A stretch of DNA of 64,000 nucleotides, taken from NCBI RefSeq assembly GCF_903645315.1, contig NZ_CAHJXL010000001.1:2615991-2679990 (forward strand), written 5' to 3'. The notes under the pieces were generated by a model. That model ran no database searches. It was not told the DNA's origin and worked only from the letters and a program-made list of their open reading frames with translations. The stretch is from Victivallis sp. Marseille-Q1083 (lineage in GTDB: Bacteria > Verrucomicrobiota > Lentisphaeria > Victivallales > Victivallaceae). The position numbers and the translations under genes are program-made. Within the stretch, counting starts at the first letter, position 1, and each line of letters opens with the position of its first letter. Below are positions 45,125 to 53,942 of this stretch, one piece after another.

Positions 45125-45180
45125 TTGACATCCGGGAAAAAACAGTTATAATAATAGTAATCATTATTAAAAATGATTAC
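45125..45180 (+). promoter_or_regulatory. Promoter and palindromic operator of the rubrerythrin gene
   Basis: TTGACA (45125-45130) and TATAAT (45147-45152) are 16 bases apart. Just downstream a perfect inverted repeat (GTAATCATT at 45157-45165 and AATGATTAC at 45172-45180, 6 bases between) covers the transcription start. Its AT-rich TAATNATT character resembles operators of the Fur/PerR family, which often control rubrerythrin; that link is inference. Confidence 0.75.
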
Positions 45181-45212
45181 AATGGAACTCAACCCAACTT
45201 TAGGAGACGATC

Positions 45213-45749
45213 ATGGCTGAACTCAAAGGAACGAAGACGGCGCAGAATTTGGCAACCGCGTTTGCCGGCGAATCCCAGGCGCGCAACAAATACACTTATT
45301 TTGCCAGCGTGGCCCGCAAAGAGGGCTACGAGCAGATTGCCGCGATCTTCGAGGCGACCGCCAACAACGAGAAGGAACACGCCAAGCTGTGGTTCCAATT
45401 GCTGGACGGCATCGGCACGACGGCGGAAAATCTGGAAGCGGCCGCCGCCGGGGAAAATTATGAGTGGACCGATATGTACAAGGGCTTTGCCGAAGAGGCC
45501 GAAGCCGAAGGATTCGGCGACATCGCCCGGATGTTCAAACGGGTCGGCGAAATCGAGAAACGCCATGAAGAACGTTACAAGGCGCTGCTGGCCAAGGTGA
45601 AGGATGGCCGGGTTTTCTTCGATTCCGAAGTGAAAATCTGGGAATGCCGCAACTGCGGTCATATCTGCGTCGGCACCAAGGCGCCGGAAATCTGTCCGGT
45701 CTGTAAGCATCCGAAGGCTTATTTCGAGATCGAAGCGAAGAATTACTGA
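45213..45749 (+). CDS. rbr: Rubrerythrin
   Basis: The 178-residue protein has the ferritin-like di-iron domain (Glu20 in [12 protein letters not shown], Glu53 and His56 in [10 protein letters not shown], later Glu pair in EEAEAEGF and EKRHEERY). A C-terminal rubredoxin domain follows with two Cys pairs (ECRNCGHIC and ICPVCKHPK). Rubrerythrin reduces hydrogen peroxide with electrons from rubredoxin in anaerobes, which suggests an anaerobic or microaerophilic lifestyle. GGAGACG precedes the ATG, the promoter carries a palindromic operator and a strong terminator follows, so it is monocistronic. Confidence 0.96.
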   Translation: MAELKGTKTAQNLATAFAGESQARNKYTYFASVARKEGYEQIAAIFEATANNEKEHAKLWFQLLDGIGTTAENLEAAAAGENYEWTDMYKGFAEEAEAEGFGDIARMFKRVGEIEKRHEERYKALLAKVKDGRVFFDSEVKIWECRNCGHICVGTKAPEICPVCKHPKAYFEIEAKNY

Positions 45750-45771
45750 GCCGTTGCAGATTCGGGAATTC

Positions 45772-45803
45772 CGGGGATTGAAGCGATTCAATCCCCGTTT
45801 TTT
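45772..45803 (+). terminator. Terminator of the rubrerythrin gene
   Basis: An 11-bp stem (CGGGGATTGAA / TTCAATCCCCG) with loop GCGA is followed by T6. It lies 22 bases after the stop codon. Confidence 0.93.
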
Positions 45804-45830
45804 ATCCGCCCGCGGAGAAAGGAAGCGCGG

Positions 45831-48233
45831 TCACTGGTTCAGTTCGGCGGCGATTTCCGCCCGGATGCGGCGCAATACCGCCGGATCGCGGGTAAATTCG
45901 TCGATATCGGTGGTCACCGCTTTCACCAGCTGCCGGGTCCTGGCTTCGCCGAAACGTTCGGCATGCAGTTTGAGGTATTCATAATCTTCCAGGCCGTCGC
46001 GGATGTTCATCAGCCGGACGGAGTCCAGCGCTTCGCCGTCCGGGCCCGGATAACTGAGCCGTCCGTCGCCGTGCAGGAAATCCGCTACATTGTTGTTGAC
46101 GTACCAGTTGATTCGGGGGCCGTCGCCGTGCCGGACCGGTCGGTCGTTGCGCCGGCCCGGCGGGTTCCGGTCGGTCAGGCTGGTGCCGGACCAGATGTTG
46201 ACGCCCCAGTAGAGCAGGCCGGCCAGTTGTTCATTCCAGCACTGCCAGAAGATAGACCGGCTTTCCAGCAGCGGGCTGTGCAGGTTGAATTGCGGAAACT
46301 GGTCCGGCAAACTGGCCATCACATAACCCCAGACCGGAACTCCGGCCGCTTGCATCGGTTCGATCTGGTCGCGGCGGCAGCGGGGCCAGAACACGACCAG
46401 TTCATCGACGCCGACCGCCCGGGCCGCTTCGGCGGTCAATGCGCAGCGCAGCGTCGAGACGAACGGGATTTGCGGGTACAGCTCTCTGGCGGCGGCGATA
46501 TAGGCTTGAATGGCCGGAAATTTATCGCGGGACATTTCGTCGAAGCCGTAGAAGAATCCCCGCTCCAGAATGCCGGCTGTCCGGCATTGTTCGATCAAAG
46601 GACCTACTTTTTCCTGCAGTTGCCGTTTGAAGTGTTCCAGCGCCGCTTGACTCGGCGGTTCGCCCGAAACTTCCGGCGCGAAGGTCGACAGGGAGGCCAG
46701 ACAGAATGCGTTGATTTCATCAAGCCAGGGCTCAATGTCCTGCCGGAAGTCCGGTACGTGATCCCAAAAAAAGACCGGCGACAGACGGTGGTCGATGAAA
46801 AATTGGTCCTGCCGGGCGTCGAGGGCCGCGAAATCCAGGGTTGGATACAAGGTCCGGTAATAGGCGTGGTCGGCAAAACGGCTCAAGTTGAAGAATGCCG
46901 TGCGGAACGATGGACGGGCCGGCAGCGTGAACGGCTGAACGGCGATGCTGAAGGGGATTTCGATTGCCGTATCGCCGTCCGACAACTTGACCGTGCCGTG
47001 ATAGTTGCCGGCCGGCGTGCCGGCCGGGATGTGACAGCAGACCCAGAGGCTCTGCGCCCAACCCGGTTCCAGCGACAGGCTTTCCGGCTCCAGCAGAACG
47101 TCCGGCGACCAGTCCGGAATCGATTCGGTTTCGGCCGGATGCAGCAGTTGGCGCGGCACCGGTACGCAGGCGACCTGGTACGTTTTGACACAATCCGGCG
47201 GCAGGGAATTGCCGGCATCATCGGCCGGAGCGGTTATTTCGACTCGGACAGGTTCTGGTGCCCGGCCGGGGGCTGCCAGCAGCGCAACCTGAAAGGATTC
47301 GTATTCATTGCCGGCGGCCAGCAGCCGTCCGGCGGCCGGATCGGCGGAATCCGGCAGCGAAGACGGGTAGACCCGCCGCATCGAATTCTGCAGCCAGGCG
47401 ATGAAGGACGGAGCCGGCCGGGAGGCGGGGACGGGGTGAACGGTCTGCGATTCGGTGAACTGGAGAGCGCCCTGCGGATTGCTGCCGGTCAGGCGCAATT
47501 GATATTCCGTCAATCCGGCCCGTTCCGGATCGGCCGGCAGCGACAGGCGAACCGGCCCGCTGCCCTGGCTGGCGGCCAGGACTTTTGTCCCCTGGAGCAG
47601 CTCGGCGCGCCAGTCGGCCGCTTCGGGCGAATAGGCGCGCACCTCCAGGGAACCGGGGCCGAAGAGGTTGGCGGCCGCCTGGCAGTAAACGAAACGCGGC
47701 GGCGGCGTTTCCAGCGCCAGATCGGTGAAATCCACTTCGCCGGACAGATTCCAGAAGAGCACGTACACCCGGACTTTTTTGACCGGCAGCGGCGGCTGCC
47801 ACTCCTTGGCAAAGGTCTGCCAGCCGGCTTGTTCCGCCGGCCGGATGGCGAGGTCCAGTTCGCTGAATGAACTGCCGTCGATCAGTTCGCAGTCGAGACG
47901 GCAGCCGTAGTAGAAAGGAAAATCCGGCCCGAAACGGACCGGTCCGTGTTGGCGGGTCCGGCCGGAGAGCCGTAAGGTGGCCTGATAAGGTTCGTCGAAA
48001 ACGACATCCTGATAGAGGCCGTAAATGCCGGAGCCGGTCGGATTGGTCATCCGGACAAAATGAATGCCGTCCCGGGAATGGAGGTCGGCGCCGTTGAAAT
48101 AATCCTGCCAGTGGTTTTTACCCTCCCGGAAATCGCCGTTGTCAAGCAGATTGTCCGCCCAGACATTGGCGGTGAAAATCACCGCGAGCAAGAACAGAGC
48201 CGCCCGGTAGAAACGCCGTCCGTCGATTTTCAT
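45831..48233 (-). CDS. Secreted DUF4091 protein with N-terminal carbohydrate-binding-like domain
   Basis: The 800-residue protein has a signal peptide (residues about 1-26, ending VWA). It has a jelly-roll-like CBM region (NLLDNGDFREGKNHWQDYF is the typical entry), an Ig-like domain (HIPAGTPAGNYHGTVKLSDG), then the DUF4091 barrel with RGFFYGFDEMSRDKF and the late AGLLYWGVNIWSG and LMNIRDGLEDYEYLKLHAERFG. It is a second, distant relative of the protein at 19922-22213. The ATG at 48233 follows GGGAGG. A TATACT -10 box lies near 48299-48304, with no clear -35. Confidence 0.82.
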   Translation of the reverse strand: MKIDGRRFYRAALFLLAVIFTANVWADNLLDNGDFREGKNHWQDYFNGADLHSRDGIHFVRMTNPTGSGIYGLYQDVVFDEPYQATLRLSGRTRQHGPVRFGPDFPFYYGCRLDCELIDGSSFSELDLAIRPAEQAGWQTFAKEWQPPLPVKKVRVYVLFWNLSGEVDFTDLALETPPPRFVYCQAAANLFGPGSLEVRAYSPEAADWRAELLQGTKVLAASQGSGPVRLSLPADPERAGLTEYQLRLTGSNPQGALQFTESQTVHPVPASRPAPSFIAWLQNSMRRVYPSSLPDSADPAAGRLLAAGNEYESFQVALLAAPGRAPEPVRVEITAPADDAGNSLPPDCVKTYQVACVPVPRQLLHPAETESIPDWSPDVLLEPESLSLEPGWAQSLWVCCHIPAGTPAGNYHGTVKLSDGDTAIEIPFSIAVQPFTLPARPSFRTAFFNLSRFADHAYYRTLYPTLDFAALDARQDQFFIDHRLSPVFFWDHVPDFRQDIEPWLDEINAFCLASLSTFAPEVSGEPPSQAALEHFKRQLQEKVGPLIEQCRTAGILERGFFYGFDEMSRDKFPAIQAYIAAARELYPQIPFVSTLRCALTAEAARAVGVDELVVFWPRCRRDQIEPMQAAGVPVWGYVMASLPDQFPQFNLHSPLLESRSIFWQCWNEQLAGLLYWGVNIWSGTSLTDRNPPGRRNDRPVRHGDGPRINWYVNNNVADFLHGDGRLSYPGPDGEALDSVRLMNIRDGLEDYEYLKLHAERFGEARTRQLVKAVTTDIDEFTRDPAVLRRIRAEIAAELNQ

Positions 48234-48633
48234 GTGATATCCTCCCGGAGTCTTTCTTATTTTTACGCAATTGAAAGAGTTTGTCTGCAATGGTAACGAG
48301 TATAGCCGGTTTTTTCAGAAAATCAATCAGCCGCGGCGGGAATGGCCTGGAAATTTTGCGCTTGCCGGCCAGTCCGGCGAAACTGCGAAGCGTAAAAATG
48401 AACGAAATTTTGCCGTTGTGCGGTTTGGACCGGTTGACAACCAGATGGTTGAGGGTATTGTTCTTTCAGTTGTCGGGCATCGGTTGTATGGGTTGAGCGG
48501 GCTGCAGGCTGAGGCGCATTTCGGGACTCAGGCGCAGGCCTTGCGTGAAGAACGCGCCAAGTTGCGCGGGAACTGAATTTGATGACGGCTTTTCTTGATC
48601 GCCCGTATTTATGAAAAAAAGGAGAAAACGAAG
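48234..48633. other. Intergenic region between divergent DUF4091 and LemA genes
   Basis: I see no supported gene in these 400 bases. Short frames on the plus strand (48271-48576) lack a ribosome-binding site and any family motif. The left part should hold the promoter of the DUF4091 gene; no regulator site is evident. Confidence 0.5.
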
Positions 48634-49182
48634 ATGTTGGGAGTGGTTTTGGTCATCGCTGCAGTGGCGGTAATCGTCGGCGTCTGCCTGTGGTACATCG
48701 CGGTGGTGAATCGTTTCCGGGTTTTGCTGGTCAAAATCGAGGAGACCGATTCCGGCATCGAGGTGGCGTTGACCAAACGTTACGATCTGTTGACGAAAAT
48801 GGTCGCGCTATGCCGGAAATACGCCGAACGTGAGGCCGGAGCGTTGTCCAGCCTGGTCGAACTGCGGCGGGGAATGGATGTGAATGGCCGGAGCCTGGCC
48901 TGCCGGAGGATGGATGAAGTTTCCCGGCAGATTGCGGAATTGGTCGAGGCGTATCCGGATCTGCGTTCCAGCGCGAATTTCAAAGAGCTGCAAACGGCGG
49001 TCCGCGAGACGGAAGAACGGTTGCGGGCCGCCCGGCGGCTTTACAACGGCAATGTTTCCGTTTTCAATCGACTGCTGGCGACCTTTCCGGCCGGTTGGGT
49101 GGGCGGGAAACTGCATTTGCGGCCGCGGGCCTTCTTCACGGCGGAGGAGGCTGAAAAAGCGAATGTCGAAATGGCGCTTTGA
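48634..49182 (+). CDS. LemA-family protein
   Basis: The 182-residue protein has an N-terminal membrane segment (residues 2-24) and then the LemA helical domain: YNRF-like VVNRFRVLLVKIEETDSGIEVALTKRYDLL, followed by LRAARRLYNGNVSVFNRLLATFPAGWVG. LemA proteins are membrane-anchored four-helix bundles of unknown role. AAAAAGGAG precedes the ATG at 48634. The extended frame before it (48595) lacks a site. Confidence 0.9.
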   Translation: MLGVVLVIAAVAVIVGVCLWYIAVVNRFRVLLVKIEETDSGIEVALTKRYDLLTKMVALCRKYAEREAGALSSLVELRRGMDVNGRSLACRRMDEVSRQIAELVEAYPDLRSSANFKELQTAVRETEERLRAARRLYNGNVSVFNRLLATFPAGWVGGKLHLRPRAFFTAEEAEKANVEMAL

Positions 49183-49241
49183 AGGGATCAGGCCGGCCAG
49201 CGCAGGGAAGCTGAAGGGACGGCGATTCAGATTGCGGCCTG

Positions 49242-49592
49242 ATGGACAGCCGTTGTGATGCATTCATCGCCATGCGTCTGGATGAGCCGGCAACACTACA
49301 GGTTGCCGCCGACTGGTGGGAACATTATCTGTCCCCGGAGATTGCCGCGGAGAATATCCGCTGCAATGGCTGTATGGCCGAAGCGGGGTTGCGGTGCGCC
49401 CAGTGCGCCGCCTGTCCGCAGTGGCCATGCCGGTTGCCGGAGGAGCTCTACCGCTTTCCCGGCGAGGCGGCGCAGGATTACCGGGATTTGTTCGGGGGCG
49501 GTCGCCCGCATTGGGGCGGAACGGCGTTCGGTGCTTGGAGCGTGATTCGAGGGTTGGAGGCGTCCGGAGGGTGGAATCCTGAAAATTGGTAA
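49242..49592 (+). CDS. DUF3795-type cysteine-rich protein, start unclear
   Basis: The frame matches DUF3795: CDAFIAMRLDE, then AENIRCNGCMAEAGLRCAQCAACPQWPCR with the conserved Cys clusters, and a following ALP-type segment. DUF3795 proteins normally begin with a CGLxCxxC motif. Here DCGLMDSRC is split by the ATG at 49242: Asp-Cys-Gly-Leu lies just upstream of it in the same open frame, and no start codon exists between it and the stop at 49212. The gene may use a non-standard start, or may have lost its own. Role: unknown, probably metal binding. Confidence 0.65.
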   Translation: MDSRCDAFIAMRLDEPATLQVAADWWEHYLSPEIAAENIRCNGCMAEAGLRCAQCAACPQWPCRLPEELYRFPGEAAQDYRDLFGGGRPHWGGTAFGAWSVIRGLEASGGWNPENW

Positions 49593-49625
49593 AATCCTGC
49601 CGGCGCAAATGGGAATTTGCGAATT

Positions 49626-49661
49626 ATCATGTATGTTATAAGGGATGATAACCTACATGAT
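49626..49661 (+). promoter_or_regulatory. Palindromic operator candidate before pyruvate kinase
   Basis: A long inverted repeat, ATCATGTATGTTAT (49626-49639) and ATAACCTACATGAT (49648-49661), pairs at 13 of 14 positions with 8 bases between the arms. It ends 27 bases before the pyk ATG. The arms are AT-rich and no T-run follows, so an operator is more likely than a terminator. No convincing -35 is seen. Confidence 0.65.
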
Positions 49662-49688
49662 TTCAGGCGAAGAATTGAGGAGTGAAAA

Positions 49689-51119
49689 ATGTCTCGAATG
49701 AAACGAACCAAGATCGTCGCGACCATTTCGACGATGAACTGCGAAGTGGATTTTCTGCGCCGCTTGCACGCGGCCGGCATGGATGTCGCCCGTTTGAATA
49801 CCGCCCATATGAGTTTGGAAGATGCCGCGCTGATGGTCAACAACATCCGGCAGGTTTCCGACGATATCGCCATCATGATCGATACCAAGGGGCCGAATAT
49901 CCGGACCTGCAATTTGAACGATCCGCTGCCGGTGGCCAAAGAGGCCGTCGTCGACGTCTCCTCCGGTACGGTGGCGCCCGGCAGCGGCTTTCAGGTCAAC
50001 TACAACAAATTCGTCGACGAAATTCCCGCCGGCAGCCGGATCATGATCGACGACGGCGAGGTGGAGTTGATCGTCGACCGCAAGGTCGGTCGGGTGCTGA
50101 AATGCCGGGCGCTCAACGACGGCACAATCCGCAATCATAAATCGGTCAATGTGCCCGGCGTCGAGATGAACATGCCGGCCCTGACCGCCCGCGACCGGGA
50201 ATTCATCGATTTCGCCATCGAAAACAAACTGGACTTCATCGCCCACTCCTTCGTCCGCAGCCGTGACGACGTCATGGCGGTACAGAGCATTCTCGACACC
50301 AGCGACAGCCCGATCGGCATTATCGCCAAGATCGAAAACCGCCAGGGCGTCAATAATTTGAGCTCGATCCTCGACGTCGCTTACGGCGTGATGGTGGCGC
50401 GGGGCGATTTGGGCATCGAGATTCCGCTTGAGGAAATTCCGTTGATTCAGAAGCATATGATTTACGAATGCATGCGCCGCCGCAAACCGGTGATCACCGC
50501 GACGCAGATGCTGCAGAGCATGGAGAACAATCCGCGGCCGACCCGGGCGGAGGTCAGCGATGTCGCCAACGCCGTGTTCGACGGCAGCGACGCGGTGATG
50601 CTCAGCGGCGAAACGGCGCAGGGCAGATATCCGGTCGAATCGGTGGCGATGATGACCCGGATTCTGCTGGAAACGGAACGGACCGCCAGTAAGCTGTTCG
50701 CCCGCATCGATGAAATTGAAGCGCCGCGCGACGCGGTCAGCGCCTATCTGGTCAAGACGGCGCTGCAATCGCCGTCGAAACTGCCGATCCGGGCGATCAT
50801 CTGCAATACGGCGACCGGCCGGTCGCCGCGGATGTGCGCGGCCTATCGCGGTTCGGTGCCGATTTACGCCTTCAGCTACAATCCCGGCGTGGTGCGCCAG
50901 TTGACGCTGAGCTACGGGGTCTGTCCGCTGCATCGCGATTACCAGGAGAATTTCACCGACCTGGTGCAGGTGCCGGTGAAACGGCTGCTCGAAGACAAAA
51001 AAATCGATCGGGACGATCTGGTGGTGTTCCTCGGGCGCCACTCGCTGACCGATCAGAGTTCGGATTTCTGCAGCATTGTCCGGCCGCGCGAACTGGCCAT
51101 TGACGAAAAAGAACAATAA
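49689..51119 (+). CDS. pyk: Pyruvate kinase
   Basis: The 476-residue enzyme has the pyruvate kinase barrel: RTKIVATIS at the start, IMIDTKGPNIRT, the catalytic Lys region IIAKIENRQGV, the ARGDLGIEIP Mg/K site, the ATQMLQSM block and VFDGSDAVMLSGETAQGRYP. A C-terminal allosteric domain of about 130 residues follows. It converts phosphoenolpyruvate and ADP to pyruvate and ATP. Length is normal. GAGGAG precedes the ATG, with a large palindrome before it. The next gene starts 46 bases later. Confidence 0.97.
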   Translation: MSRMKRTKIVATISTMNCEVDFLRRLHAAGMDVARLNTAHMSLEDAALMVNNIRQVSDDIAIMIDTKGPNIRTCNLNDPLPVAKEAVVDVSSGTVAPGSGFQVNYNKFVDEIPAGSRIMIDDGEVELIVDRKVGRVLKCRALNDGTIRNHKSVNVPGVEMNMPALTARDREFIDFAIENKLDFIAHSFVRSRDDVMAVQSILDTSDSPIGIIAKIENRQGVNNLSSILDVAYGVMVARGDLGIEIPLEEIPLIQKHMIYECMRRRKPVITATQMLQSMENNPRPTRAEVSDVANAVFDGSDAVMLSGETAQGRYPVESVAMMTRILLETERTASKLFARIDEIEAPRDAVSAYLVKTALQSPSKLPIRAIICNTATGRSPRMCAAYRGSVPIYAFSYNPGVVRQLTLSYGVCPLHRDYQENFTDLVQVPVKRLLEDKKIDRDDLVVFLGRHSLTDQSSDFCSIVRPRELAIDEKEQ

Positions 51120-51165
51120 ATTGGTTTTGAATTGCCGGAAACGGCGAACAGTGAGATGAGAGGTT

Positions 51166-52392
51166 ATGGATTATCGGACTTATTTCAAGAACTATCCGGA
51201 TCGGGACGGCCGGTTCGGGCCTTACGGCGGGGCAATTTTACCGGAAGCGTTGCGCCCGGCTTTCGAAGAGATCACCAAGGCCTATCAGGCGATCTGCCAC
51301 TCGGCCCAGTTCATCAACGAATTGCGCCGGATCCGGCGTGAATTCCAGGGCCGCCCGACGCCGGTGTACCATTGCGACCGGTTGTCGCGCAAGCTCGGCG
51401 AGTGCCAGATTTACCTGAAGCGCGAAGATTTGAACCATACCGGCGCCCACAAGCTCAACCACTGTATGGGCGAGGGGCTGCTGGCCAAATTCATGGGCAA
51501 GAAACGGCTGATTGCCGAGACCGGCGCCGGGCAGCATGGCGTGGCGCTGGCGACGGCGGCGGCTTATTTCGGGCTGGAATGCGAAATCCACATGGGGGAA
51601 GTCGACATTGCCAAGCAGGCGCCGAATGTGACGCGCATGAAAATCCTCGGCGCCAGGGTGGTGCCGGTGACCCACGGCTTGAAAACCCTGAAGGAAGCGG
51701 TTGATTCGGCGTTTGAGTCTTATCTGCGTTCTTACCAGGATTCGATCTACTGCATCGGTTCGGTGGTGGGTCCGTATCCTTTTCCGCTGATGGTGCGTGA
51801 CTTCCAGATGTGCGTCGGCGTCGAGGCGCGCGAACAGTTCCTGGAGATGACCGGCATATTGCCGGATGCGGTCTGCGCCTGTGTCGGCGGCGGCAGCAAT
51901 TCGGCGGGCATGTTTTCCGGTTTCCTGGCCGATCCGGTCGATATCTACGGCGTCGAACCGCTGGGAATCGGCAGCGGCGTCGGCCAGCATGCCGCGTCGA
52001 TGACGTTCGGCAAACTGGGGGCGCTGCACGGTTTCGAAAGTTATCTGCTGCAGGAAAAGGACGGCCAGCCGTCGCCGGTCTATTCGATCGCCAGCGGGCT
52101 GGATTACCCGTCGGTCGGTCCGGAACATGCGCTGTGGCACGATTTGGGCCGGGTGAAATATGTGACGGCGACCGACGAGGAGGCGGTGGACGCTTTCTTC
52201 AAATTATCGCGTTACGAAGGGATCATTCCGGCGCTGGAAAGCGCCCATGCCGTCGCTTATGCGATGAAACTGGCCAAACAGATGGAAACCGGGGCGATCC
52301 TGGTTTGCTGCAGCGGCCGCGGCGACAAGGATGTCGATTATGTCGCCGAACATTACGGCTACGGGGAAAATTATCGTTTCCCGGAAGAGTGA
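51166..52392 (+). CDS. trpB: Tryptophan synthase beta chain (orphan)
   Basis: The 408-residue protein has the PLP Lys in [19 protein letters not shown], then [23 protein letters not shown], the phosphate-binding GGGSNS in [12 protein letters not shown], and [11 protein letters not shown]. It should join indole and serine to form tryptophan. The N-terminal [12 protein letters not shown] matches TrpB1 (GxFGGxxxPE). No trpA or other trp gene is in the window, so the pair may lie elsewhere or the protein may act alone. Helix segments around NHCMGEG differ from the usual NNALGQ pattern. Confidence 0.93.
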   Translation: MDYRTYFKNYPDRDGRFGPYGGAILPEALRPAFEEITKAYQAICHSAQFINELRRIRREFQGRPTPVYHCDRLSRKLGECQIYLKREDLNHTGAHKLNHCMGEGLLAKFMGKKRLIAETGAGQHGVALATAAAYFGLECEIHMGEVDIAKQAPNVTRMKILGARVVPVTHGLKTLKEAVDSAFESYLRSYQDSIYCIGSVVGPYPFPLMVRDFQMCVGVEAREQFLEMTGILPDAVCACVGGGSNSAGMFSGFLADPVDIYGVEPLGIGSGVGQHAASMTFGKLGALHGFESYLLQEKDGQPSPVYSIASGLDYPSVGPEHALWHDLGRVKYVTATDEEAVDAFFKLSRYEGIIPALESAHAVAYAMKLAKQMETGAILVCCSGRGDKDVDYVAEHYGYGENYRFPEE

Positions 52393-52402
52393 ATGAGTCA
52401 AA

Positions 52403-52433
52403 AGCTGCCGCCCGGTTGCGTCGGGCGGCAGCT
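52403..52433. terminator. Hairpin between convergent trpB and phoU
   Basis: A 12-bp stem (AGCTGCCGCCCG / CGGGCGGCAGCT) with a 7-base loop lies between the two 3' ends. On the minus strand it is followed only by TTTT, so termination may be weak in both directions. Confidence 0.5.
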
Positions 52434-52453
52434 CCATTGATTTGCTGCCGCCG

Positions 52454-53131
52454 TTATTTCACTTCGCTGAGATTTTCATGGCGGACGATTTTGCCGCTTT
52501 CCAGGTAAATGACGTCCTCGCCGATGTTGGTCGCGCAGTCCGCCATCCGTTCCAGGTTGCGGAATACGCTCAGCAAATTCAAATAATAGTCGGTCGCCAC
52601 CGGATGGGCGGCGATCAGTTGCCGCAACCGTTCGAAGGATTTTTTGAACTGATCGTCGACGACGTCGTCGTGGCGGATCACTTTCAGCGCCTCCGCCGTG
52701 TTGCGGTCGATCAAAGCGTTCAACGCCAGTGTCAGCATGGAGCGCGCTTCGTTGCACATCGGCAGAAAGTCGATATCCGCCGCTATTTCGGTGCCCGGGT
52801 TCGAGGTGACGATATCCACGGTTCGTTCGGCGATGTTGACCGCCAGGTCGCCGATGCGCTCCAGCTCCGAATTGACCTTGAGGAAGGTGATCACATAGCG
52901 CAGGTCGCCGGCAACCGGCTGGTGCAGCGCCAGAATCTTCAGACATTCCTCTTCGATATTGATCTCTTCCAGATCGATCAGCCGGTCGCCGGCGATCAGG
53001 TCGGCCGCCAGTTTGGCGTCGCCGCGGGAAATCGCTTCAACCGATTGCCGCACCACCTCTTCGACGGCGGCGGCCTGGGCGGCGATCATATTCCGCAACA
53101 TGGTGATTTCGTTATAAAAGTGTGCTCTCAT
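52454..53131 (-). CDS. phoU: PhoU phosphate-signalling regulator
   Basis: The 225-residue protein has two PhoU repeats, each a three-helix unit with the metal-site ExxxD motifs: LKVNSELERIGDLAVNIAERTVD and LLSVFRNLERMADCATNIGEDVIYLESGK. PhoU links the Pst transporter to the Pho kinase and dampens phosphate uptake. It is the last gene of pstSCAB-phoU, in the order known for many bacteria. Confidence 0.96.
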   Translation of the reverse strand: MRAHFYNEITMLRNMIAAQAAAVEEVVRQSVEAISRGDAKLAADLIAGDRLIDLEEINIEEECLKILALHQPVAGDLRYVITFLKVNSELERIGDLAVNIAERTVDIVTSNPGTEIAADIDFLPMCNEARSMLTLALNALIDRNTAEALKVIRHDDVVDDQFKKSFERLRQLIAAHPVATDYYLNLLSVFRNLERMADCATNIGEDVIYLESGKIVRHENLSEVK

Positions 53132-53168
53132 GAAAAGGTCTCCGGTTGGAGGGTTTGGGCAGTTCGGA

Positions 53169-53942
53169 TCAGCCGAAACGGCCGGTGATGTATTCTTCGG
53201 TTTTCGGATTCGACGGCGACGTGAAGATTTTCTCGGTGACGTCGCACTCGATGATCCGGCCTTGGAAAAAGAAGGCGGTATAGTTGGAAATGCGGGCCGC
53301 CTGCTGCATATTGTGGGTGACGATGACGATGGTGAACTGTTTCTGCAGTTCGAGGATCAGATCTTCGATTTTGGCGGTGGCCACCGGGTCGATCGCACTG
53401 GTCGGTTCGTCCATCAGCAGAATTTCCGGCCCGGCCGCCAGGGCCCGGGCGATGCAGAGCCGCTGCTGCTGGCCGCCCGACAATGCCAGACCGCTGGATT
53501 TCAGTTTGTCGCGCACTTCATCCCACAGCGACGCCTGGCGCAACGCCTGTTCCACCCGGTCGGCGATTTCGCTTTTCCTGAATTTGAAATGCAGCTTCAA
53601 TGGATAGGCGACGTTGTCGAACACCGACATCGGAAACGGGGGCGGCTTTTGAAAGATCATGCCGACTTTGCGGCGCAGCTCCAGTACGTCGACCGTTTCG
53701 TCGAAGATGTTGCGGCCGTCAATCAGCACCTCTCCGGAAGCGCGCTGGTCCCGGTACAGTTCGAAAATCCGGTTGTAGACGCGCAGGTGCGTTGATTTGC
53801 CGCAGCCAGAGGGACCGATCACCGCGGTCACCTGATTGGTGTGGATTGCGATATTGTTGTCGAACAGCGCCTGGGTCGAACCGTAATAGAAATTGAGATT
53901 GCGGACGACGATTTTATCGGCATTGGTTGGTTTAGCGTCCAT
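53169..53942 (-). CDS. pstB: Phosphate ABC transporter ATP-binding protein PstB
   Basis: The 257-residue protein has Walker A GPSGCGKS followed by T (residues 43-51), the PstB-typical Q-loop region VGMIFQKPPPFPMS, signature LALSGGQQQRLCIARAL and Walker B EILLMDEPTSAIDP, with switch His in VTHNMQQAARIS. Normal PstB has GKSTLLR; here it reads GKSTHLR. It powers phosphate uptake in the PstSCAB complex. The start at 53942 overlaps pstA by 11 bases. Confidence 0.96.
   Translation of the reverse strand: MDAKPTNADKIVVRNLNFYYGSTQALFDNNIAIHTNQVTAVIGPSGCGKSTHLRVYNRIFELYRDQRASGEVLIDGRNIFDETVDVLELRRKVGMIFQKPPPFPMSVFDNVAYPLKLHFKFRKSEIADRVEQALRQASLWDEVRDKLKSSGLALSGGQQQRLCIARALAAGPEILLMDEPTSAIDPVATAKIEDLILELQKQFTIVIVTHNMQQAARISNYTAFFFQGRIIECDVTEKIFTSPSNPKTEEYITGRFG

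Noticed and set aside
45963-47870. 635-codon plus-strand frame
   Set aside because: Antisense shadow of the second DUF4091 gene, without start signals.
48271-48576. Short frames before lemA
   Set aside because: No ribosome-binding site or motif; the region more likely holds the promoter of the divergent DUF4091 gene.
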